NCBI GenBank assembly: GCA_020720405.1
Contig: DYOS01000004.1
Span: forward strand, 10,970-49,429
Reading direction: 5' to 3'
Source of the DNA: Caldithrix sp.
GTDB taxonomy: Bacteria; Calditrichota; Calditrichia; Calditrichales; Calditrichaceae
Length of the DNA stretch: 38,460 nucleotides
Shown here piece by piece: positions 14,443-22,400 of this stretch; within the stretch, counting starts at the first letter, position 1; each line of letters opens with the position of its first letter. The position numbers and the translations under genes are program-made. Under the pieces are notes generated by a model that was given only the letters and a program-made list of their open reading frames with translations, did no database searches and was not told the origin of the DNA.

Positions 14443-16199
14443 GGATTGAATTGTCTTCTAATGAGACTTAAACCCAATTCTGTTAATTGATTTTCATCAA
14501 CCTCAGATGGACTTGCATCCATTGGAGATATTCCGGACGTAGTTTTAGGAAATGCAATAACATCACGTATGGATGATGCACCGGTTAACAACATAATTAA
14601 ACGATCCATACCAAAAGCAATTCCGCCATGGGGTGGTGCACCGAATTCTAATGCATTTAACAGGAAACCAAACTTATTCTCAGCCTCTTCAGTTGAGATA
14701 TTCAATAATTGAAACATCTTTTCCTGTTCATCCCGATTATGAATTCTAATACTACCGCCAGCAATTTCATTCCCATTTATAACCAGATCATATGCTTTAG
14801 CCAGTATATTTTCTGGTTCGCTTTGCGATATTTTCCCTTTTGGTGATGTAAATGGATGGTGTCTGGCCACCCAACGTTTTTCTTCTTCATTATATTCAAG
14901 CAATGGGAAATCAACGACCCATACAATATTAAATTCATTTGGATCAATCAGATTCAATATTTTTCCAATTTCTAACCGAAGATTTCCTAATGCTGAGAAT
15001 GCTTTATTATATTCATCTACTATAAAAACGAATAATCCATCACTTTTTGATTCAAATAAGTTAATTAAATTTTCTTTTTCTGTTTCTGAAACAAATTTCG
15101 AAAATCCTGAATTAAAAATGGAATTTTCATATTTTAAGTATATTAAGCCACGGCTTCCCAGTTTTTTTACATATTCATTAAATTGGTCAATTTGATTTCG
15201 TGAAAATTTTTGACCATCTGGAATCCAGATACCAGGTGTCTTAAAATTATCAGAATCTGAACCAAAATATTTAAATTCCGAATTTCTAAAGATGTTACTG
15301 GCATCTTTAATTTGAAGATCAAATCTTAAATCAGGCTTATCAGAACCATATTGCTCAAACGAATTTTTATAAGATATTTTTTTAATCTGATCTGGAATTG
15401 AATAATTAATGGTATTTTGGAATATTTCACGAATTAAATTTTCGGTAATTTCCTGTACATCAGATTCATCAACGAATGACATTTCAATATCAATTTGTGT
15501 AAACTCAGGCTGTCTGTCTCTTCGCAGATCCTCATCCCTAAAACATTTTACAATTTGAAAATATCTGTCATATCCTGATATCATTAGTATTTGTTTAAAT
15601 GTTTGAGGCGATTGGGGTAGTGCATAAAATCTACCCTGATAATTCCTGCTTGGGACTAGAAAATCTCTGGCTCCTTCAGGTGTACTTTTCATTAAATATG
15701 GCGTTTCAATTTCCAGAAAATTTTGATGATGTAAAAAATTCCGCACAATTTGGTTAACCCTTGATCTTAAAATCATATTATGCTGGAGAGTATCCCGGCG
15801 AAGATCAAGGTATCTGTACTTGAGTCTCAATTCTTCATTAATTTCAATTTTATCTGAAATTTCAAACGGAGTAGTTTTTGAGTGATTCAGAATTATAATA
15901 TTTTCTACCAATATCTCTATTTCACCCGTGGCCATGTCTTTATTTATTAAAGATACAGGGCGTTCTCCAACCATTCCTTCAATCGATATTACATCTTCAA
16001 GATGTAAGTCTTTAGCAATTTTATAAATATCAATATTTTTATTCGAATCAAAAACTAATTGTGTATTGCCGTATCGGTCTCGGATATTTACAAATATCAA
16101 CCCACCATGATCTCTCCAACTTTTTACCCAGCCGTTTAAACAAATATAAGATCCACTATCCTTTTGACTAAGTTCGCCACAATTATGGGTTCTTTTCAA
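14439..16199 (-). CDS. aspS: Aspartyl-tRNA synthetase
   Basis: Class II synthetase charging tRNA-Asp. From N to C: OB-fold anticodon domain (RTHNCGEL, WRDHGGLIFVNIRDR), motif 1/2 core (RYLDLRRDTLQ, CFRDEDLRRDRQPEFTQIDIEMSF), a bacterial GAD-type insertion (~285-420), and motif 3 (GGIAFGMDRLIMLL). I chose the TTG at 16197-16199: family members begin just before RTHxCGEL, and GGGAG lies five bases upstream. This gives 586 residues. An in-frame ATG at 16250 would add 17 unrelated residues, lacks an RBS, and nearly touches the upstream terminator. The gene is visibly more AT-rich than the ATP-synthase and par genes. Confidence 0.95.
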   Translation of the reverse strand: MKRTHNCGELSQKDSGSYICLNGWVKSWRDHGGLIFVNIRDRYGNTQLVFDSNKNIDIYKIAKDLHLEDVISIEGMVGERPVSLINKDMATGEIEILVENIIILNHSKTTPFEISDKIEINEELRLKYRYLDLRRDTLQHNMILRSRVNQIVRNFLHHQNFLEIETPYLMKSTPEGARDFLVPSRNYQGRFYALPQSPQTFKQILMISGYDRYFQIVKCFRDEDLRRDRQPEFTQIDIEMSFVDESDVQEITENLIREIFQNTINYSIPDQIKKISYKNSFEQYGSDKPDLRFDLQIKDASNIFRNSEFKYFGSDSDNFKTPGIWIPDGQKFSRNQIDQFNEYVKKLGSRGLIYLKYENSIFNSGFSKFVSETEKENLINLFESKSDGLFVFIVDEYNKAFSALGNLRLEIGKILNLIDPNEFNIVWVVDFPLLEYNEEEKRWVARHHPFTSPKGKISQSEPENILAKAYDLVINGNEIAGGSIRIHNRDEQEKMFQLLNISTEEAENKFGFLLNALEFGAPPHGGIAFGMDRLIMLLTGASSIRDVIAFPKTTSGISPMDASPSEVDENQLTELGLSLIRRQFNP

Positions 16200-16261
16200 A
16201 AACACTCCCGATTTGAATAAAACGCAATTTACTTCCAAGTAATAATGCATTCAATTTATTA

Positions 16262-16295
16262 TAAAAAAAAAGCCGCAAAATGCGGCTTTTTTTTT
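16262..16295 (-). terminator. Strong intrinsic terminator ending the ExbBD/AgmX operon
   Basis: AGCCGCA (16271-16277) and TGCGGCT (16281-16287) pair around AAA, extended on both sides by A and T runs to a stem of about 15 pairs, symmetrical enough to work on either strand. It directly follows the stop of the AgmX-domain gene. A TATAAT sequence (minus strand) immediately follows its T run, upstream of aspS; there is no -35 at the right distance. Confidence 0.9.
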
Positions 16296-17394
16296 AACTA
16301 CTGAATATAAATTTTTGTCTGAAGGTCGCATCTCCTTCATTCTCATTTATTGGTTCAAAACGCCAACTGTTTATTCTTTGCCGAACACAGGACTCAACTT
16401 TTGAATTTCGTAAGGTTGATTCTATAATACGAACATCAGAAACACGTCCATCCGCCTTTATTGTAAACTGAACAGATATAGAACCCTTCAAGTTTGGATT
16501 GGTTCTTGCTTCTCTTTTATAACAATCTTCAATTGAGGCAGCATGAGAATTAACAACTTTCTCAATCGCATCCGATGATCTATTAGCAGAACGTGATCCC
16601 TTTCCTGAAACCGTACCTTTTTCCATCTTGAATGAGAGATTGCCCTGCCTTGAAATTGTTACACTTCCAGCTGGTCCGGCACCAGATTCGATTAAATCAT
16701 CAATACCAGCTGCATTGCCTGATTTTCCTGATGATCTTGCACCAAGAACTGTGCGTTGAGAGGATGATGAAGCAGTCTGAAGATTTCCAACACCACTTAA
16801 CACCTGATCAAGATTTCCGACTCCACCACCTCCGCTTTCACCTAAAACATCATATACAGCATCACCACTTCCTCCACCTCCACCTGCCGACAATTCAGCA
16901 AGGATACCTGTTCCGGCAACAGCTTGTTCCATTGCAGCTCTCTGAGCTTGTCTTTGGGCAGCAGCCTGTTGTCTCATGTCTCGTCTTTCCTGGGCTGATG
17001 TTCCTGTCGCCTCGGCGCGTCTTCCCTGATCACGCTCAGATCTGGCATCCTGCTGTGGCTTGGCTTCTTCAGGCTGATCGGTCACTCCACCTTCACCATC
17101 GTCAGAAGCTTCTGCCGCTTGCTGAGTTTCTTCGATGAATTCTGCCTGATAAATTTTTTGCAGATATTTTTTCTTAAAGGCCTCATCCATCAATTCCTGG
17201 GAATATTGAACATTTGCCATATATAATATAGTACCATAGACAATAACGAGAGAGCTTAATAATATAAGATAAAACCGATTATCGATTCCTTCTAAGAGTC
17301 CTCTCTCAAATTCCTTTGGAAAGGTTGATACCAATGGAAATATCCTTGCACTCCCTGGATTTTTAGATGGTTGAGATTTTTTCTGTGTTTCCAT
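16294..17394 (-). CDS. Membrane-anchored AgmX/PglI-domain protein (TonB/GltJ-like energy transducer)
   Basis: A 366-residue protein with TonB-like topology: a cytoplasmic tail, one transmembrane segment (YLILLSSLVIVYGTILYMA, ~42-60), a long Gln/Ala/Glu then Gly/Ser-rich periplasmic linker (~85-270), and a C-terminal domain (~275-366). That domain has Cys291 (IEDCYKREARTNP), Cys336 (ESCVRQRINSWRFEP) and SVQFTIKADGRVSDV, the AgmX/PglI C-terminal pattern, distantly TonB-like. It lacks the zinc-finger, GYF and FHA modules of myxobacterial GltJ/GltG. It follows two ExbD genes by 18 bases, so it presumably couples the ExbBD motor to outer-membrane partners. It is the last gene before a strong terminator. 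Confidence 0.88.
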   Translation of the reverse strand: METQKKSQPSKNPGSARIFPLVSTFPKEFERGLLEGIDNRFYLILLSSLVIVYGTILYMANVQYSQELMDEAFKKKYLQKIYQAEFIEETQQAAEASDDGEGGVTDQPEEAKPQQDARSERDQGRRAEATGTSAQERRDMRQQAAAQRQAQRAAMEQAVAGTGILAELSAGGGGGSGDAVYDVLGESGGGGVGNLDQVLSGVGNLQTASSSSQRTVLGARSSGKSGNAAGIDDLIESGAGPAGSVTISRQGNLSFKMEKGTVSGKGSRSANRSSDAIEKVVNSHAASIEDCYKREARTNPNLKGSISVQFTIKADGRVSDVRIIESTLRNSKVESCVRQRINSWRFEPINENEGDATFRQKFIFSS

Positions 17395-17412
17395 TATGGA
17401 CCTTTATTTTAC

Positions 17413-17898
17413 TTAACCCTTTTTAATGGTTAATAATCTCATTTTATAAAAATCTGATTTACTGCACGTAAACATTACTTTAAACAGGACTTCAAATGCG
17501 GTCTTATCATCACCCTGTATATTCACCTGATGTGTAAATTCCTTACCAACATCTATTTCAAGCTGCTTCTCCTGCCTCGCATATTCAGCCAATCTATCAG
17601 CGAGAGGCATAATTAACATTTGATTTTTATCAATTGTTGCGACATCAATAACCGGAACATCATTAACAAGTATTACCTGTTTAGCAATAGACACACTCAA
17701 TTCCTTTTTTGGCTTTTCGCCCTGCATTGATTCAGGAAGCCGCAAGGTTTCAGATGGTGTAACAAGTGCCCCCTCAGTAGAAAATGACTTAAGTAGAAAT
17801 AATAAAATAATGGTCATCATGTCCATCATTGAATTCATATTTAAACTACCCTGTTCGGGCTCAAGATGACGTTTGGATTTAGAAGGTTGAAAGGCCAT
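17413..17898 (-). CDS. ExbD/TolR-family protein with conserved Asp
   Basis: A 161-residue inner-membrane protein: short cytoplasmic N-terminus, one transmembrane helix with MNSMMDMMTIILLFLLKSF (~21-39), and a periplasmic domain of ~115 residues. Asp26 occupies the position of the proton-carrying Asp of ExbD/TolR (PLVDVMLVLL). The periplasmic domain keeps the ExbD-like beta strands (LSVSIAKQVILVNDVPVI; VNIQGDDKTAFEVLFKVM). With ExbB it should form a proton-driven motor. GGAGATAAA precedes the ATG. It lies 11 bases after a second exbD-like gene in which this Asp is replaced. Confidence 0.92.
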   Translation of the reverse strand: MAFQPSKSKRHLEPEQGSLNMNSMMDMMTIILLFLLKSFSTEGALVTPSETLRLPESMQGEKPKKELSVSIAKQVILVNDVPVIDVATIDKNQMLIMPLADRLAEYARQEKQLEIDVGKEFTHQVNIQGDDKTAFEVLFKVMFTCSKSDFYKMRLLTIKKG

Positions 17899-17909
17899 TT
17901 TATCTCCGC

Positions 17910-18464
17910 TTATTGAATTATGCTGCCAAAATTGACCTGAGGAAACAATAATTGTTGTTCCCCGGCATCATCCGTATAAGTTTGCAAATTATCCATTACA
18001 GAGATAATCACTTGATACTCGATGCCAGGGGATGCTGTTAAAACTGCCCGGTCTGAATCTTTAAAACCTTTACCGGTTATTGCCTTCTTTATCTCAATCA
18101 ATTTTTGCTTTAAAACATCATAGTCATATGATGCATCGGTCTTGAGAGGTACAGTTGGACCAGCGCCTTCTTCATTTGAAAGGAGAGTTTGCGAATTTCC
18201 TATAGTAAAACCATCAGATGTAATAGCTATTTTAAGACCTAATTTTAATTCATTCTCAATAATCTGATTCTGGTTTTCATTTGGCCCGGAAGCACCGACA
18301 TCCTTACTCGGCGGAACATTGATCTCGATTGAACCGATTTTAACCCATTCTGCACTTGCAATTAATAAAGGGATCAAAACAACCATCAGATTCATGACAG
18401 GACGAATATCTAATTCCATGTCAAGAGGTTGACTTTTTTGCCTTAGTGATGGTTTATATGCCAT
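17910..18464 (-). CDS. ExbD/TolR-family protein with Asn in place of the proton-carrying Asp
   Basis: A 184-residue ExbD-type protein. The transmembrane helix starts DIRPVMNLMVVLIPLLIASA; aligning PVMNLMVVL with the family's PLVDVMLVL puts Asn25 where the essential Asp should be. Asp19, six residues earlier, is at the membrane entrance and is not an obvious substitute. The periplasmic part keeps ExbD elements (GLKIAITSDGFTIGN; YDVLKQKLIEIKKAI; AVLTASPGIEYQVIISVMD) and is longer than usual. It lies between exbB and the second exbD, in an operon with spacings of 20 and 11 bases. A structural or regulatory partner of the Asp-bearing ExbD is my inference. Confidence 0.9.
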   Translation of the reverse strand: MAYKPSLRQKSQPLDMELDIRPVMNLMVVLIPLLIASAEWVKIGSIEINVPPSKDVGASGPNENQNQIIENELKLGLKIAITSDGFTIGNSQTLLSNEEGAGPTVPLKTDASYDYDVLKQKLIEIKKAITGKGFKDSDRAVLTASPGIEYQVIISVMDNLQTYTDDAGEQQLLFPQVNFGSIIQ

Positions 18465-18484
18465 AATATTGATTACCTTATTTA

Positions 18485-19144
18485 TTAACGATTACCGGTG
18501 ACTAAATTAATTAATTTTACCAGGTGCTCGTCCAATTCGTCAATAATCTTACTGGTTCTGTTCGAAATATAGGTATATATCATCAGGCTTGGAATAGCTA
18601 CCATCAAACCGAAAATAGTGGTATTCATGGCTGCTGCGATACCAGAAGCCAACAGTCTACTTTTGTCTGCCTCTGATACACCTTGACTACCAACCGCAGT
18701 AAAGGAAAGAATAAGACCATAAATGGTGCCCATCAGTCCGGTCAGGGTAGCAACGTTGGCTAACATGGAAAGATAGTTTGTACGTTCTTTTAATTTCGGG
18801 ATCACTTCCAAAGTCCCTTCATCAACGGCATTTTGAATGGCTCTAAAATCGAGTGTTTCACTCTCATCGGCCCGTTTAAGACCACGAAGAACGACAAATG
18901 GTAATGCTTTCTGTTTACCGCGCTCACATAATTCAATGGCTTTTTTCATATTTCCACCGGCAACTAATTTTCTGATTTCGGCCATGAATTTGTCGGCATT
19001 AACATTTGAACGAACAATAATATAATAAATTCTTTCCACAGAAATTGCCAGAGCTATAGTACCGAATAATGCAATAAAATACATATAACTCGATCCATCT
19101 GAACTCCAGGCAAAAGATTCAGCAAATTGTTTAAAAAAAAGCAT
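18485..19144 (-). CDS. MotA/TolQ/ExbB proton-channel family protein
   Basis: A 219-residue inner-membrane protein with three transmembrane segments (~20-43, ~127-150, ~168-192) and a cytoplasmic loop between the first two, as in ExbB/TolQ/AglR. TM2 carries ATLTGLMGTIYGLILSF and TM3 carries AAMNTTIFGLMVAIPSLM, including the Thr residues that line the channel in the family. The cytoplasmic loop holds KKAIELCERGKQKALPFVVLRGL. AGGAGG precedes the ATG by 8 bases. Its gene order exbB-exbD-exbD matches aglR-aglQ-aglS in myxobacteria; tolQ with a single tolR would be the normal Tol-Pal layout. Confidence 0.94.
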   Translation of the reverse strand: MLFFKQFAESFAWSSDGSSYMYFIALFGTIALAISVERIYYIIVRSNVNADKFMAEIRKLVAGGNMKKAIELCERGKQKALPFVVLRGLKRADESETLDFRAIQNAVDEGTLEVIPKLKERTNYLSMLANVATLTGLMGTIYGLILSFTAVGSQGVSEADKSRLLASGIAAAMNTTIFGLMVAIPSLMIYTYISNRTSKIIDELDEHLVKLINLVTGNR

Positions 19145-19166
19145 TTAAAATCCTCCTACTTACTAT

Positions 19167-19478
19167 TTATCGTTTTCGATTAATTAATATTGTAATATCA
19201 ATTCTTGGTTTAGGCTCATTTATATAAGTTTCATCTAAACTAATTACTTCTGCTTCTCCGGTTATTTCTTTTATAAATGATTTTTCAAGGTTTACGTCAT
19301 CAAATTCTGGTTTTATTCTTTCACTGAATAAAATCACACCTGGTTTTTCAACTGTAATTTTTATTTCAGTTGTCTTCAATTCGATTATTTCGTTCGAAGT
19401 ATTTCGATTTTGTAATTCCTGAGAATACCCGAAACCAATACAGCAAAACAAAAATATTATTAAGACCAATGCTTTCAT
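19167..19478 (-). CDS. Small secreted protein of unknown function in the ExbBD operon
   Basis: A 103-residue protein not recognised from any family. It has a signal peptide (MKALVLIIFLFCCIGFGYSQ) and a mature region of about 83 residues dominated by short alternating beta-like strands (IELKTTEIKITVEKPGVILF; PRIDITILINRKR). It contains no Cys after the signal peptide and no lipobox. It begins eight bases after the stop of the 1580-residue TPR gene and ends 22 bases before exbB, so it is almost certainly part of the same system, acting in the periplasm. Confidence 0.8.
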   Translation of the reverse strand: MKALVLIIFLFCCIGFGYSQELQNRNTSNEIIELKTTEIKITVEKPGVILFSERIKPEFDDVNLEKSFIKEITGEAEVISLDETYINEPKPRIDITILINRKR

Positions 19479-19486
19479 ATTAACAC

Positions 19487-22400
19487 CTATTGATTAGGAT
19501 TAATCCAGTTCTTTCTAAGTATGCTGATTCTTTGAAGAACTATAGGATCGACATCAATTTTTTTGACTTTAGTCTTCTCCTCAGCAACCGCAGTCAGATC
19601 AGCCGGAAGTATTTCCAGATAACCATAAACCTTTAAACCACCACCCGTATAATCTTTATCTTCAACATCAATACCAAGAACATTAGCACCATTTTTTAGG
19701 TAAATATTAAAAATATAGAAATCTGTTGAATCAATTTCTGAATATGAATTAGCTTCATCATCTAAAATATATTCGCCATTCATATATAATCGGAAATCGT
19801 TATCTGCGGATGCATATATTTGTCCACCAACCGGTGTGCCATTTACATTAAACATTTTTCTAAAAAAGGCGATTGAATCCACGGCAACCGAGAATGATTG
19901 CTTTGATATTTCAGATGAATCGGCAGTCATGGACAGCAGAGTATCAGAAACTGCAAAACTATCTATACCTGAAACTACAGAAGCTAAACTATCAGATTCA
20001 AAACTATCTGTATTCATCAACTTCGGCAGCCATATAGCGTCAGGGTTAGCATTAAGTCTCGCGAACTGATTTTCGTTATTAAAAATTATAGTGGCGTATT
20101 CCCAATTTGAATCATCAAAACCAAGTTTTGTCCACTCCTCTCCTGGATAAGTTCTGACCACTTTCCAGCTTTCATCTGATGATAACAGTATTTTTTCTTT
20201 CTCAATACTTCCTGAATATTGGACAGGATCCAGTTTTATAAGCTTATAACTAAGTTTATTTGCCCAAAGACTTTTAATTTGATATTGCTCTTTAACGCTA
20301 TTGGCCGTTTCTAATATGGATTTGGAATTATCGCTTAATAAATAATAATAGTTATCGAAAAACGTCCTTCCATCATCATAATTATAATTTTGTGTAGAAT
20401 CGAACAAAGCTTCATACTTTATTCTGTTCGCTTGTGCTAAAAGTGATTTTTGAAGCATTGAGTCCGATATTTCAACCGAAAACTGAAGTATGTTGTCCTT
20501 TGTGCTTCTTACCAAATCGTTTTTTATTTGATGTTCTTCTGCCATTGTTAGCGTATTCTGGTAATTCTCAACTACAGACTGAGCTAAAATCTTTGTATAA
20601 TCAGTAAGCTGATTCGCATTATTGTCTAGACCATAGTAATCCAAACCTGAGTTAGTTTTGGAGCCAAAGTCCAGTTCCAAAAGCCTCTCTAGCTCTTTTG
20701 TCACATTTCCATATTCAACTAGAGCCAACATTGCGAGGCTTTTGTATTCTGAAGCGAGAATATTTGAAGTTAATAAAACCTGACGTTTTGATTCCTCAAC
20801 AAATTTATTTGAGAGTCCTAAGTTTCCGGCTTCAGCAATATTTCTTAGATGGGCATCAATAGTATTATTTATTGCTGGTTTGGCGACTTTTTGAAGAACA
20901 GTAGCACGGTAAAGCAGAACCTGTAATGGATCTTTAACCGGTGCTAAAATATTGATAGATTGCTCAACATTCTCACTGATTAACGTTGCCTCAGTATAAA
21001 GCAATTCGGAAATTTTATCTTTGGCTTTCACCTGATATTTAAAGGCCAGTTGTTTTGTGGAATCCAGCTCTGCAGCCCTTTTCAATAGGGAACCCGACGT
21101 ATCATCAACAACTGTAATTTTTAATGAATCATTCAAATTAATGCCTAATTTATCGGCAATTATCGGGATATTATCTACTACTTTTCTATACTCATCAACA
21201 GCATGATCATATAACGCGGCGGATTGTTCAATAATCTTTTTTCTTTGAACAAATCTCTTCGTATCGTCAAGATTTGTATCGATCTCCTGGCTTGAATAAG
21301 CTGCAGCAAATTCTTCAAACGATCTGGCAATATTATAAGTAGCTTCAAAGCTTCTCGGAGATCCAAAGGAAATTACTTTCGAATAGGTTTTATTCAACTC
21401 AGTCAAAAGGCTTTTCATTTTACTTTGATCTGTAGTGATTCTGCTTTCAGGCTGAACGAGTTTAATAGCCAGAAATTCATTGTGTAAAATATCGGCCAGT
21501 TTATTTACAGCTTCTGCGGCGATAAATGCATTTGGATCTTTTCCTTGTTTACGAAAAAGCTCACTGCGATTAATGGCTTTGTTGAATTCAGCCTTGGCGG
21601 TTTCCGTCTCACCATTTTTTAGGTAATAAACACCTCTTTCGTAATAAGCGGTAATCGTTTTCGGATCATCCGGATATTTTGCAGCAAATTCGTCATAAAT
21701 TCGGTTGGCTTCTTCTATCTTACCAAGCTTCAAAAATAAATCGGCGTTACTGAAGAACAAATCAATTGTAAAGGGCTGTAAAGGATAACCGGCAATATAT
21801 TTGTTGTTAATCCGAATTGCATTTTCCCAATCCTGAGCCTTTTTAAAGTAAAGACTCGAATTATAAAGTGCGACTTCAGCATTAGGACTTTGAGGATATG
21901 TAGTATATATCCTTTCGTAAACCATAGCCGCCTGATCGAATTGTTCAAGTTCAATATATCCATCCGCCATATATTCCAGAGCATCAAGGGCGTATTTTGA
22001 TTTAGGAAAAGATGTGGGAAGAATATTTAAAGTCTCGACAACACGATTCCAGTCTTTAACCTTCCGGTAATTCAAACCGGCATTAAAAATTGCAGATTCA
22101 ACAAGTCGCTCATCATTGGTCGCTTCTTCATAAACTCTATAAAATTCATTAGCTGCAGCAAAATAATCACCTTGTTCAACTAAGTATTCAGCATTTTTAA
22201 AAATTGCCTGTCCCAGTCGCTTCCCTGCAAATTCTCTTTGTTCTTCAGATAATTGTGTATCGGACATGATTTTCTTAGCAATGATTTCAGAATCCTTGAA
22301 TCTGCCAAGCGCAAAATAGGAATCCATAATAGATCTCATAGCCAGGCTTTTTTCTTCGGCTCCTGGGAATCTCTTAACCAAAGTTTGAAAATATACTTTT

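Noticed and set aside
16632-17138. 168-codon plus-strand open frame opposite the AgmX-domain gene
   Set aside because: It mirrors the Gly/Ser/Gln-rich linker of the minus-strand protein and gives a His/Gln/Leu-rich product with no domain or RBS; a shadow of low-complexity coding.
16294-19144. Standard Tol-Pal locus
   Set aside because: TolB, Pal and YbgF/CpoB are absent, there are two ExbD proteins, and the transducer has an AgmX/PglI rather than TolA C-terminal domain.
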